Assembly (NCBI RefSeq): GCF_046630445.1
Contig: NC_092340.1
Span: 38,440,501 to 38,504,500, forward strand
Length of the DNA: 64,000 nt
Source: Rutidosis leptorrhynchoides
Lineage: Eukaryota > Streptophyta > Magnoliopsida > Asterales > Asteraceae
Direction: 5' to 3'
Shown here in pieces: positions 47,959 through 60,245 of this stretch (position 1 is its first letter; each line of letters opens with the position of its first letter). Below the pieces are notes generated by a model. That model was not told the DNA's origin and made no database searches. It was given only the letters and a program-made list of their open reading frames with translations. The position numbers and the translations under genes are program-made.

Positions 47959-50309
47959 TGTAACATCCCGCGTTTTTCCGTTAAATTTATTTTTAACACC
48001 GTCTTTTTCTTTTAAATAATACCTTTCGTTATTTAAATTCGTAGTTTCCGTTGACTAACGTTCATAATAATTCCGTCATTTAATTATAACATCTCTCGTT
48101 AACTTGCGTTTTAAAAATATTCGATCGGTTAAATCCCGCACCCGCTTTGAAACTCGAGGGACCGGAGTTGCCAAATGGGCAAACTAGTTGACTAGGTCAA
48201 CTAGTCAACCCATTTCATCCATTCCATCATCTCCCTCATCCCTTTTCTCTCCATCTCAAGAACACACACACAAACCCATTCCATTCATTCATCATCTAAA
48301 TTCAATCTTGGAAGCTCACAACAAATCCGATTACATATTTGGAATCCTCTCTTCATCCTCTACAATTTGATACCAACTTCATCTCGTTTGGGTAACATTT
48401 CTAAAACTCTAGATTTCTCTAAATTCGTGTTTTTGATTTGAAATGGTGTTAGTTAGTGTCTATGGCTCGAGTCTAACATGAATATATGTTTGGTTTGCTC
48501 GATTTGTTGTTTTTGGAGTAACTAGCATGAACTTGAAATGGGTGTGCTTAATCCTTGATTTTGGATGAGTTAATGTTGTTAGATTGTTAAAGTGCATGTT
48601 TTAATTGTGTTACTAGTATCACTAGCTTCATTTTGATGCGTAGGTTGATTAAGAAAACTTCAAAAACATGAATATTGATTTTGTGATGTTTGACTAGGGT
48701 TTGATAGTTCTTGACATGAATTTTTGGATGCTTGAATGCCATGGAATGTTAATTATTAGTGTTTAGTTGTAATGTATGTTTCATTACCTTCAAAACGGCA
48801 TATTATATGTGTGAATTGGTTTCCCGAAACTCAAATTGCATTTGAAGAACTTGAAACCTTAAAAATGAACGTTTAATGATCACTTGATGAGTTTTCGGCT
48901 ATTATAAATGATGTTTTTGTTTGGTGAAACATGTTTAGTTGTGTTCCTTGTCAAAAGAGCTTTCCAACGGTATAAGATACGTCTTCTAGTTGTTTACGGT
49001 TTGAGTTTTGCGTTTGTTTGAAAATTGACCAAGTCTTGAACAAGTGAAACAGGCCTGGGACCAGGCCACGGCCATTGTCGCGGCGCGACAGGCCTGGCCG
49101 CGGCGCGGCATAAGCCGTGCCCAGCTTCTGTCTCCAATGTCCGTTTCACGTGAAATGTTTGCCATGTTTTAGACTTCCAATTCGCATGCAACTTGTTCTA
49201 ACATGCTTATATATGAATAACTAGCATAGAAAATTTGTCCGAGACCCGACCCAAACATGATGACTTTTTCGTTGACTTTGACCAAGTTTGACTTTTTGTC
49301 AAACTTAACCAATTAATTATGCAATCTTTCTAACATGATTTTATACTTGTATCTTGCATGAAACTTGACAATTTGCTTCACATGCTACATAATCGAGTCG
49401 TGTCGAGCCATAGGACTAATTGAACAACTTTGACCCTTCATGACTACCGTTATTGATACAACCTATTTGTTTAGGTCGAGACTAGCGTTGTTCTTTACGC
49501 ACGTTACTTATTGAAGTACTTATTTACTCTTGCAATCAAAGGTGAGATCATAGTCCCACTTTTACTCTTTTTGAACTTATATTTGGGATGAGAAAACATA
49601 AACGATTCTTTTGAACTAAGTGAACACAAGAACGGGAAAACAAACATTCTACATACGAGTTTAGAACAAAAATCCTCAATTCGATTATCATTAGTTACAC
49701 TTGCCGGGTGTAAGCGAGAACTTATGTTATATGGCCATATGGGTTGACAACCCTCATCCTTGACGGTTCGCTACCGTCTACGGATGAAATATATTTTCGA
49801 GAATCAGTGTTTGTTCTAGCACTAAGTGATGGGGTATACAATGGAAGGAATGTTAAGCTTTGATAATTGGGTGCTCGTGAAACAAACTTTTGGAATGTAT
49901 TACTATTATTTCATTGATGCAAATCTTGTGGTTCACTTGTACTTACTTACTTAAACCTATGATTTCACCAACGTTTTCGTTGACAGATTTCTATGTTTTT
50001 CTCAGGTCTTGCACGATATGTGAAACATGCTTCCGCTTACTATTTGATACTTGCATCCGATGTCGAGTATACATGCATTTCATGGAGCGTCTTTTGACTT
50101 TACTTTAAACCGTGTCGCCTAGATTTCAATCGTATCTATAACGTTGTAACTTAACTTTTGGTTGAACAATTCTTGTAAACTTTGAAACAATCTTTATTTT
50201 GAAATGAAGGCGACATATTTTGGTCAAACGTTATCTTAAAGACTTATAATCAGGTAATGGGACCCACGTAGCTGACGCCGTCACTTGACGATTTGTCGGG
50301 GTCGTTACA
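47959..50309 (+). mobile_element. 5' LTR of the nested element
   Basis: TGTAACATCCCGCG ... GTCGGGGTCGTTACA. A leader-like stretch with ACACACACAAACCC lies near 48,255. A GC palindrome pair lies at 49,076-49,109 (TGTCGCGGCGCGACA and GCCGCGGCGCGGC, centres 20 bp apart). Confidence 0.95.
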
Positions 50310-50732
50310 GGTGGTATTAGAGCCTTGGTTGTAGGGATTTAGAGTTCATTTGTGTCCACCCCGAGTCATAGGGTACATAGGTGAATCTAGACTACAACCG
50401 GCATATAGACTGAAGTAGGAATTATTTGACTAATTGTGCATTTATACTCGAACTCTTCTATCATATCTAACTCGTATTCGATCTTGATCTTACGTTGATA
50501 AATTTTGTTGATGCGCCACCTTGACTTTATGAAGTAATGTTAAATGCACATGAGAATCAGGGTAATATAATTTCCGGGATTATATTACGGTGATTCACAT
50601 GGACGTTCCGACATTATGACGTAAAGAATTTAAGGCGAGTCAAGGAAAAATTTCCTCTCTATCCTATTTCCATACTCCGGTTAGTATTGTTGAAAATACT
50701 AACCAACGATATTCTTGTCTCATGAAGGAACA
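50310..50732 (+). other. PBS and leader of the nested element
   Basis: TGGTATTAGAGCC at 50,312 is an initiator-Met-type PBS with one change. The leader continues to the gag ATG at 50,733. Confidence 0.75.
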
Positions 50733-51821
50733 ATGGCTCACCAAGGTCAACACAATACTCCTCTCGAAACTCTGGAACAAGCTCTTCAACGAATGATAAC
50801 CACCGCCGTGGGTACGGCCGTGGCCGATCACTTTTCTAACAACAACAATCATGGAGCCGGTAATTCAATCGAGGGTTGCTCCTACAAGAACTTCATGAAG
50901 TACAATCCTCCCACTTTCGATGGAACCGGAGGACCGGTTACTCTCACCCGATGGTTTGAACAAATGGAGACCGTTTTTAACACAAGCGGTTGTCGAGACC
51001 AAGATAAGGTCAAGTTTTCCACCCTCACTCTTACCGGTATCGCTCTCTCATGGTGGAACACGTATGTACAATCAGTGGGTATCGATGAAGCCCTTACACT
51101 CTCTTGGACCGAATTAAGAGAAAGAATGATCACCGAATACTTCCCGCGCGATGAGACTCGAAGGCTCGAGCAAGGGCTAAGGAATTTAAGAACGGTCGGG
51201 AATGACCTCGGAGCTTATAATCAACGGTTTACCGAACTAGTCTCAATGTGTCCAAATCTCATGACTCCCGAATTCCTAAGAGTCGAACTTTACATGGATG
51301 GCCTCCCTAAGAGCATTCAACACGGGGTAATGGCATCCCAACCCACTAACCTACAAGAGGCTTTAACAAAGGCCCACCAAACTTTAGAAACGGTGAATGA
51401 AATGGAAGCACCGGTACGAATGGTCGAGAACCACCCGGGTAACAACAAAAGAAAATGGGAAGCCTCGCAACCAAGCAACCACAACAATAGCAACATCTCC
51501 AAGAAGCCTTTCACCCCCGGCGGCAAGAAGGGGTATGCCGGAACCCTACCTCACTGTAACAAGTGTCGCAAACATCATTTTGGTGAATGTGGCAAACCAT
51601 TTTGCGTCAAGTGTCAAAGAAGTGGCCATGTGGCCCATGTCTGTAAGGGTACCGTTACCGTCGCTCGAAGGGTGCCCAACGCACACAGGACGGGTGCATG
51701 CTTTGAGTGTGGCCAACTGGGTCATTTTAGGAATGTGTGCCCAAAGAAGAAATCAACCCCAACGCACACCATTGAACTTTCAACATCGACACCTAGGATG
51801 CCCGGAACGACGATGGACTAG
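50733..51821 (+). CDS. Retrotransposon Gag, intact
   Basis: 362 residues from the ATG at 50,733; an upstream in-frame TTG at 50,715 is not a plant start. The capsid-like gag core spans residues about 50-210 (motifs PPTFDGTGGP, RWFEQMETVF, LSWWNTYV, YFPRDETRRLEQGLR, LRVELYMDGLP). Zinc-binding motifs follow: a C-x2-C-x4-H-x4-C-like CNKCRKHHFGEC, CVKCQRSGHVAHVC, and CFECGQLGHFRNVC near the end. No stop or frameshift. It would form the particle that packages element RNA. It is the only intact open frame in the element and ends before protease. Confidence 0.9.
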   Translation: MAHQGQHNTPLETLEQALQRMITTAVGTAVADHFSNNNNHGAGNSIEGCSYKNFMKYNPPTFDGTGGPVTLTRWFEQMETVFNTSGCRDQDKVKFSTLTLTGIALSWWNTYVQSVGIDEALTLSWTELRERMITEYFPRDETRRLEQGLRNLRTVGNDLGAYNQRFTELVSMCPNLMTPEFLRVELYMDGLPKSIQHGVMASQPTNLQEALTKAHQTLETVNEMEAPVRMVENHPGNNKRKWEASQPSNHNNSNISKKPFTPGGKKGYAGTLPHCNKCRKHHFGECGKPFCVKCQRSGHVAHVCKGTVTVARRVPNAHRTGACFECGQLGHFRNVCPKKKSTPTHTIELSTSTPRMPGTTMD

Positions 51822-52065
51822 TAACGGGTACGTTTCTTCACAACAAACCGTATACTTCATACTTGTTCGATTCGATTACCGCTAGACGTTTTATAACCAA
51901 GGATTTGACTCGTGCTCTTTATATTCCACCTCTTTCCCCCAGATACTACTTAGACGATTTAAGTGACCTACGGAAAAATATTGTGTGCCTATAAATTTTA
52001 TTGGAGGAAATACGTTAAGACTTTTGACTTGACACCTATAGAACTAGGGAGCTCGGAACCTATTC

Positions 52066-52101
<36 letters not shown>

Positions 52102-54227
52102 CCCATCATCTTGTATAGATTATTGTGAACTGAGTAATTTTCGGTTGGAAACCGATACCCTCTCCCTCGCATCCATGACCTCATGATTATTTGCACGAAT
52201 CCCGTATGTTCCAAATCGAACTCCGTTCCGGTTATCATCAATTGGGGGTTAAGTGAGACGATGTCTCCTAAGCCACTTTCCGAACTCGCAACGTTAGTTG
52301 TAAATCTCTCTTAGTACCGCTTGATTTATTTAGGGCTCGCCCATATCCATAAACCTCTTGAACCGCGTATGCAAATTCATATAGACTAATCTGTTATCGT
52401 ATTTATAGATGACATCTTAACTTATTTAAGTAAAGAAGGAAAACGAACAACATCACCATCTTACGCTCGAACTTTTGAGAAAAGAGCAACTTTATACCAA
52501 ATTCTCCGAGTGAGAATTTCTGTTGAACGAAGTCCAATTTTCTAGACCATGATGTTAATGGTCAAGGCATTACAATCAATCTCGAAATCAAGCCACATGT
52601 AATCAGGAAACTCTCCCAACTCAGACTTGTATTCGTAAAAATCTTAGATCTCACCGGTTGTTACCGAAGATTCATTTCTGACTTTTCTCGTATTACACGA
52701 CTTTAATCTCTCCGCGATCGAACCTTGAGCGTGATTCTTCACACCAACATTTCTAGCTAAATTCGTACAACACCAGATGGGACTCAAATATGGAAATATT
52801 TCTACTTGGACGCCGAAAGGCATACTCCCTCGACTCGAAATCAACGGGACGGAAATTCGTTATTTTGCACGAAGAATTCGAATACTAAATTGTGGATCCG
52901 ATCAATATTCTTGTCATCACGTACCACACTACATACCTCTGTTATTTCACCGTTACCGTCTGATATTACTGGAAGTTAAGATAACACACAATCCAATGAT
53001 ACTTCACTCTTCTTTGACTTAATGTCATTGTGTTCCTGATAATCGGCCAACTATTATTCAACCCCGAACTATACAACTACGTGTACTATCTCGTTTCTCT
53101 TTCAAACCTCAACTTTTGACAACTAGAGGCACGATATGGCAACCTCGATGTGTAAACTCACTCTACTCTAAGTTCTCATTTCACTCCTATCTTTATCGCT
53201 CGCACTTCCGTATAAGAAAACTTCTTGTAACATTTCCCAATGGATAGAGAAACTCTTCATATTACATTAGTATTCGCCACGAGGGTGGATAGCCCTAACG
53301 AACACTTACGAACCCTAACTATCTTGTTCAAGCACATCTTAAAGAGATTCTATTCCAACACGGTGTATCTTTGTCAATTATCCCGTATCGAAATACTCGC
53401 TTCACTTCTAGAAATCTCGGAGACCCGCTTAGACATGAGTACCGCGTACCACCCATAAACCGACGAACCGAGAAAACGAACGATTTATGTCTTGGAAAGA
53501 CATGTCACAAACTCGTATTGTCACCTTTAGTAGATCACTCTTACAACAGTAGTTACCACTCGTGTGTTCACGCGCACTTTTCGAAACCTTATATGACCGC
53601 TAATGTCATACCCCTGTTCATTTAACCAAAACATCAACCACCGAAATCTGAACTCCATCAAGAAACAACAATTGAGATCGTTCAAGTCTGAGAAGGGCTC
53701 GAGACAACCCATTGTCGCCAGAAGAGTTATACCAAACTTAGAGGAGAACCTCACAAATCCCAGTGTGTAATCGCGTGATATTGAGAACCCGCACCTTGGA
53801 AGGGTGTAATCCGTTTCGGGAATCAGGGAAAGTTAAACCCGCGACATGTTAACCCTTTTGAAACCTTGGGGCGTATTGGAACCGCTCCCTACCGTTTAGA
53901 ACTTCCGACTCAATTAAGTTTCCGTTTACCCTACATTTCGTGTAACAAACTTAGAAACGTGTCCTGCGGAACAGGAACATGCAATCCTGCTGGATACATC
54001 AACCATCGATGACAAACTTCTCTTCATAGGAAAACCAGTTGAAACTGGGGATCGTAAAAACCGAACCTTAATGCAACGTAAAACCCTGACTATCCAAATT
54101 CATGAGAACCCTCAAGAACGTACTTTCACTTATTCATAGCATTGACAACGTAAAGTCTCGAGTAAGAGATATCGACTACTACTTCCAACTAAATTTCGGG
54201 ACGAAATTTCTTTTGAGTTGTGGATAA
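51822..54227 (+). pseudogene. Decayed, shortened pol of the nested element
   Basis: Only scraps are readable, in changing frames: an RT C-terminal piece (GCYRRFISDFSR-like, about 52,650), an integrase piece ([11 protein letters not shown], about 53,425), YNNSYHS (about 53,540), and an integrase C-terminal piece (about 53,795-53,900). A complete gypsy pol needs over 3 kb; here 2.4 kb with many stops remains, and a 27-A run lies at 52,070-52,096. The region ends with the polypurine phrase before the LTR. Confidence 0.8.
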
Positions 54228-56578
54228 TGTAACATCCCGCGTTTTTCCGTTAAATTTATTTTTAACACCGTCTTTTTCTTTTAAATAATACCTTTCGTTA
54301 TTTAAATTCGTAGTTTCCGTTGACTAACGTTCATAATAATTCCGTCATTTAATTATAACATCTCTCGTTAACTTGCGTTTTAAAAATATTCGATCGGTTA
54401 AATCCCGCACCCGCTTTGAAACTCGAGGGACCGGAGTTGCCAAATGGGCAAACTAGTTGACTAGGTCAACTAGTCAACCCATTTCATCCATTCCATCATC
54501 TCCCTCATCCCTTTTCTCTCCATCTCAAGAACACACACACAAACCCATTCCATTCATTCATCATCTAAATTCAATCTTGGAAGCTCACAACAAATCCGAT
54601 TACATATTTGGAATCCTCTCTTCATCCTCTACAATTTGATACCAACTTCATCTCGTTTGGGTAACATTTCTAAAACTCTAGATTTCTCTAAATTCGTGTT
54701 TTTGATTTGAAATGGTGTTAGTTAGTGTCTATGGCTCGAGTCTAACATGAATATATGTTTGGTTTGCTCGATTTGTTGTTTTTGGAGTAACTAGCATGAA
54801 CTTGAAATGGGTGTGCTTAATCCTTGATTTTGGATGAGTTAATGTTGTTAGATTGTTAAAGTGCATGTTTTAATTGTGTTACTAGTATCACTAGCTTCAT
54901 TTTGATGCGTAGGTTGATTAAGAAAACTTCAAAAACATGAATATTGATTTTGTGATGTTTGACTAGGGTTTGATAGTTCTTGACATGAATTTTTGGATGC
55001 TTGAATGCCATGGAATGTTAATTATTAGTGTTTAGTTGTAATGTATGTTTCATTACCTTCAAAACGGCATATTATATTTGTGAATTGGTTTCCCGAAACT
55101 CAAATTGCATTTGAAGAACTTGAAACCTTAAAAATGAACGTTTAATGATCACTTGATGAGTTTTCGGCTATTATAAATGATGTTTTTGTTTGGTGAAACA
55201 TGTTTAGTTGTGTTCCTTGTCAAAAGAGCTTTCCAACGGTATAAGATACGTCTTCTAGTTGTTTACGGTTTGAGTTTTGCGTTTGTTTGAAAATTGACCA
55301 AGTCTTGAACAAGTGAAACAGGCCTGGGACCAGGCCACGGCCATTGTCGCGGCGCGACAGGCCTGGCCGCGGCGCGGCATAAGCCGTGCCCAGCTTCTGT
55401 CTCCAATGTCCGTTTCACGTGAAATGTTTGCCATGTTTTAGACTTCCAATTCGCATGCAACTTGTTCTAACATGCTTATATATGAATAACTAGCATAGAA
55501 AATTTGTCCGAGACCCGACCCGAACATGATGACTTTTTCGTTGACTTTGACCAAGTTTGACTTTTTGTCAAACTTAACCAATTAATTATGCAATCTTTCT
55601 AACATGATTTTATACTTGTATCTTGCATGAAACTTGACAATTTGCTTCACATGCTACATAATCGAGTCGTGTCGAGCCATAGGACTAATTGAACAACTTT
55701 GACCCTTCGTGACTACCGTTATTGATACAACCTATTTGTTTAGGTCGAGACTAGCATTGTTCTTTACGCACGTTACTTGTTGAAGTACTTATTTACTCTT
55801 GCAATCAAAGGTGAGATCATAGTCCCACTTTTACTCTTTTTGAACTTATATTTGGGATGAGAAAACATAAACGATTCTTTTGAACTAAGTGAACACAAGA
55901 ACGGGAAAACAAACATTCTACATACGAGTTTAGAACAAAAATCCTCAATTCGATTATCATTAGTTACACTTGCCGGGTGTAAGCGAGAACTTATGTTATA
56001 TGGCCATATGGGTTGACAACCCTCATCCTTGACGGTTCGCTACCGTCTACGGATGAAATATATTTTCGAGAATCAGTGTTTGTTCTAGCACTAAGTGATG
56101 GGGTATACAATGGAAGGAATGTTAAGCTTTGATAATTGGGTGCTCGTGAAACAAATTTTTGGAATGTATTACTATTATTTCATTGATGCAAATCTTGTGG
56201 TTCACTTGTACTTACTTACTTAAACCTATGATTTCACCAACGTTTTCGTTGACAGATTTCTATGTTTTTCTCAGGTCTTGCACGATATGTGAAACATGCT
56301 TCCGCTTACTATTTGATACTTGCATCCGATGTCGAGTATACATGCATTTCATGGAGCGTCTTTTGACTTTACTTTAAACCGTGTCGCCTAGATTTCAATC
56401 GTATCTATAACGTTGTAACTTAACTTTTGGTTGAACAATTCTTGTAAACTTTGAAACAATCTTTATTTTGAAATGAAGGCGACATATTTTGGTCAAACGT
56501 TATCTTAAAGACTTATAATCAGGTAATGGGACCCACGTAGCCGACGCCGTCACTTGATGATTTGTCGGGGTCGTTACA
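54228..56578 (+). mobile_element. 3' LTR of the nested element
   Basis: Same length and nearly identical to 47,959-50,309. Differences noticed are mostly transitions (for example near 55,078, 55,522, 55,709, 55,756, 55,789, 56,155, 56,541, 56,557). Palindrome pair at 55,345-55,378. Confidence 0.95.
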
Positions 56579-56583
56579 CACTA

Positions 56584-57081
56584 AGCGTTAGCTTACCCTC
56601 TCGTTGTTTACCTTTTTATAGATTTGCATGGATGCGGTGGCTCGGGTAAGCGTGGGACTAGTGGACTCGCGTAGTTGCTCTAGAGAGCTTGTTTTTGGAT
56701 TGATTAGGATTGGGTAGCGTATCCCCAATCGCCATGCTCGGCTTTATTTTGGAGTAAAAGTCGTGTGGTCGAAACTTGTATTTTGTACTTAAAGGGTAAA
56801 TTGGACATATGTGGGCCCGGTGTCGTAAAACTCTTTTTTTTAATGGAACGTGTTAATTTTAACTATTGTAATATGTTGTGAAAAGCATTTGGTCTAAATG
56901 TGTCGGGAAGTCGTAGATCTTTTCGCGTGAGTTGGAAAATCCGGACAGCGGGCTGCCAGGCCCTGTGCGCGCCGCGCACAGGTGGGTGTGCGCGCCGCGC
57001 ACCCCATCTGGTCAGCCCAGTCAGTTTTAAAATTTTTTTTTATTCCGCGTTTTTGGTCAGTTAACGGGTTGGGATGTTACA
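56584..57081 (+). mobile_element. 3' LTR of the outer element, second part
   Basis: Resumes after the nested element and matches 38,450-38,945, ending GGGATGTTACA followed by the TSD TCATA. Palindrome pair at 56,963-57,002. Confidence 0.9.
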
Positions 57082-57178
57082 TCATATTAGACGGTTTTCT
57101 TCGAGACGGGACGGGCAAGTCACCAAAACGTCGCAACGGGCGTCGCAACGGCTCGAGACGGGGTGTTTTGCAATAGTG
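57082..57178. mobile_element. Right part of the split hAT-like MITE
   Basis: Continues the element begun at 36,068: GAGACGGGACGGG and CTCGAGACGGGG subterminal motifs and the end TTTTGCAATAGTG. Confidence 0.7.
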
Positions 57179-57196
57179 TGTATTATAGTCCCAACC

Positions 57197-57613
57197 AAGG
57201 TTGTAAAATTGTTATTCGAGGATTAATCGGTCGGGAATTTTGAAGGATTAATCGGTTATTCGGGAATTAATCGATGATTAATCGGATTGTACTTTATACA
57301 TATAAATATAAAAAATTAAAAATTATAAGTGTAAATATAGAAAGAAAGAAAACCATAAATATAAAAATAAATTTTAACATAATTGTTTAAAATTATTCAT
57401 TTTGCTCAAAAACAATGAAGTTCTAGTTTAAATTCATGTTAAAATGTTAACCATTTTTTACTTTGACCGACTTTAATTACCAAATTCGATTTTGACCCAT
57501 CAATTAATGTTGCTCGTTTGATTAAACGTATTTTTGAAAATCGTAACGGACTGCTCTTAAAAATGATTAATCGGAAATTAATCGGTGAGTAATCGGGTTA
57601 TTCGCAACACTTG
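57197..57613. mobile_element. hAT-like MITE
   Basis: Ends AAGGTTGTAAAATTG ... TTCGCAACACTTG, with a perfect 8-bp target duplication TCCCAACC (57,189-57,196, 57,614-57,621). At least six GATTAATCGG-type motifs cluster at both ends, the usual arrangement for hAT transposase contact sites. No coding capacity; 417 bp. Confidence 0.85.
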
Positions 57614-57621
57614 TCCCAACC

Positions 57622-58372
57622 GTGCTCAAAGTCTCAAACTAACTATGATATGGAGTCTGATTTTGCATTTTTTGAAGAAAAAATGGTCATGTGACTATAA
57701 TGTGACAATGTCATTAAATGAAGTTAAATAGTGAATAATGTTAAATTTGAATGAGTAAAAAAGGGTTTTAGGTAATGTGGTAAAATATAAATAGAGGTTG
57801 GATGGATAAAAATAAATTAAAAAAAGAATAGGTGGTTCGCTAGAAAAAACTGGAGCGCTTAAATTTTTTGGCGTCAAGTCCTTGACTAACGCCGTTAAGC
57901 GTTAGTTGCTAACGCCGAGTTAGCTCCATTACTTGGCGTCACCAATATTCCAACTTAACGTTTAGGCGTCATAACTTGTGCATTAGGACTAGTCTATCAG
58001 ACATCGTCATTAAATTTTTCGGGAAAATATGTCACATTAACTAGTGATTATCTAGTTATCCCTCAGCATTAGGTGTTTTTTATGGTGTTCACTTTTTCCA
58101 TTTTACACTTTTTTAACAGCTTCAGGTATTTTGTTAAACATCTAAATATATTTTATAAAACTTCGGCTAACAGTTCAAGGTAATAACTAGTTTTATCAAA
58201 CATATCCAATATGTTAGGAGGTTTTCATGTACATAGATAATGAGAATGGTTCCCTTTATTATTTAACAGAACAGAAAAAAGTTATTAATTACAAACCTAA
58301 TATTTGTCTATGCTATTTACTAAACATAATCTTATTGTCATGATATTTCTATATACTATATATCATATATTC
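57622..58372. other. Unassigned stretch between MITE and LTR
   Basis: No gene. A perfect hairpin CTAACGCCGTTAAGCGTTAG lies at 57,886-57,905, with further ACGCC/GGCGT words around it (57,870-57,975), suggesting an old MITE remnant. The rest is AT-rich. Confidence 0.45.
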
Positions 58373-59999
58373 TGTGACGATCGCTCCAAATCCATATAGA
58401 CGAACACGTCATTCATCGATTTCATTGCTAGGTATTTGACCTCTATATGATACGTTTTGTAAACATTGCATTCTTTTGAAAAGGCACCCCATCAATGAAT
58501 ATTTAAATCAAAGGTTTTCGACATCTGATGATTTTTACATATAGACAATCACCGTAAATAATAGTTTACAATAGTACTTCCATTGACAATGCAGTCAAAA
58601 TAAGATACATGGTGATGATTTTGTGAATGCAACGTTTTCTTGAATAAAGCATGCAAGACTCCATGCACATAGCTTGTATAACATGTAAGCAAACAGCGGA
58701 AGACTTCTAGGGAACCTGAGAATAAACATGCTAACAAGTGTCAACACAAAGGTTGGTGAGTTCATAGTTTTAGTGTTTCGCATAATCTGTATATAAAAGT
58801 GGATCACAAGATTTCAGTTGTTTCATCCAGAAAAGTTTATCAATAGATTCTACATAACAGAGCACCCTGGTAACTAAGCTTTAACGTTATAATGATAAAT
58901 ACCCCATTCGTTTTAATACACGCAAATCAATGTGTCCTAAACTCAAATAACATAAGTCCGTTAAAAGGCTAGCGCTCTAGCTCGGACGGGGATGTCAAGC
59001 CCTATGGATTCATATACTGTTATTCGCGCCCACCAGTCCATATCCTATGTACTGGCAACTACTAGTTACCAAAGCTAAGGGATTTTCGGTTCAAACTCAG
59101 TGTAGAATTAAGTATGTACTTGTATCCATTGCGTTTAAAATAAATTGCATGTATTCTCAGCCCAAAAATATATATTGCAAAAGCAATTAAAAAGGGATCA
59201 ATGAAACTCACCTTAGCAGCATATAAAGTCGTTCACCAAAATGTGACCGAAACTCGGATTACCAAATAACCGTAGATCTCAACCTAGAGAACATATGTTG
59301 GTCAATAAATGTCTATCAAGCTAGGTCAGGTCATAGTGTATCATAATCCTAATGCTCGATATCAACATACAAAAGTTATCCAAAGTCGTTTCAAAAAGTC
59401 AATTTTGACAGTTGTTTAACAAAACGAGACATACCTTATATAAGGATTCATTTACTCGGTTAGTAATGTTTAAAAATCCAATTTATCAATCTCGTAAACA
59501 AGTTGTTTAAATCTTAATTGTAAATTCAAAAGCAATTTCAATTAGTGTTAATCATAATTCAGTTGATCATATCTTTTAATCCGTTCATCGAAATTATTCG
59601 ATATCTAAATGAAAAGTTATTGATTTTTTGCCAGCTTTCCAAAAACATGTATATTATATACCTTTTACCAGTAATATATGTAATTAATTCTTGATTCATT
59701 ATAAACTGTTTAACGACGAAATTTAGCATACACATATGTATAAATATATATACTCGAGCACTAGACATGGATACGCAATTAATATATAAAAGATAAAATA
59801 TGAGTGCTTACATATCAATATTGAGATTCAATATTGTAGGAAAGTACGTAGACGTAACGGAGATGATAAACACTAGGTTTGATTCATAAATATACCCCCG
59901 AACATTACCCATAATTTTCTTAGCTCTATCCCGCTTGAAAACCATTTTGAAAGTGACACGCTCAAGACCTCGTCGTAGTATTTTATGTATAATACTAAT

Positions 60000-60115
60000 T
60001 AATAATTAATAATATTAATAATAATAAGATTAATAATAATATTAATCTTAATAATAATAATAATAATAACAATAATAATAATAATAATAATAATAATATA
60101 AATAATAATAATAAA
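60000..60115. repeat. AAT/ATT microsatellite
   Basis: Mostly uninterrupted AAT units inside the LTR. Confidence 0.9.
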
Positions 60116-60166
60116 TACTTACGGAGTAATATTAATAGTGTGAGAAAAAAGAATTGAAATCGTGCA

Positions 60167-60245
60167 ATTTATAGAACCTTTTCTGAAAAAGTACCCCATG
60201 CGATCGCATGGGATTTGTGCTTCAAGGCCATGCGATCGCATGGCC
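60167..60245 (-). promoter_or_regulatory. Gypsy LTR promoter: palindrome pair plus TATA box
   Basis: Minus-strand order: GGCCATGCGATCGCATGGCC (60,245-60,226), a 13-bp gap, CCCATGCGATCGCATGGG (60,212-60,195), a 20-bp gap, CTATAAAT (60,174-60,167). Centres are 32 bp apart. The layout is the same as in the Athila LTR at 14,685-14,764. Confidence 0.75.

Larger units (their letters stand above)
47959..56578 (+). mobile_element. Young gag-only Ty3/gypsy element nested in the 3' LTR
   Basis: Two LTRs of exactly 2,351 bp (47,959-50,309; 54,228-56,578), with about eight to ten differences seen by eye, flanked by a perfect TSD CACTA (47,954-47,958, 56,579-56,583). The interior has a PBS, one intact gag frame, a decayed and shortened pol, and a polypurine region ending AATTTCGGGACGAAATTTC. 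It is the youngest insertion seen in the window. Confidence 0.95.
36490..57081 (+). mobile_element. Non-autonomous LTR retrotransposon carrying two later insertions
   Basis: 5' LTR 36,490-38,945, PBS 38,948, gag remnant, non-coding interior, polypurine tract 45,961-45,975, and 3' LTR 45,976-57,081 interrupted by another element. Target duplication TCATA at 36,485-36,489 and 57,082-57,086 is perfect. After removing the two insertions the interior is only about 3.3 kb and lacks pol, so the element needed a helper. The LTR type (TGTAAGACCC...GATGTTACA) and initiator-Met PBS fit Ty3/gypsy. Confidence 0.9.

Noticed and set aside
48188-48370. Small identical frames in both nested LTRs (48,188, 48,994, 49,890 and their copies at 54,457, 55,263, 56,159)
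   Set aside because: Their identity only reflects LTR duplication. They have no motif and are not needed by any known element.
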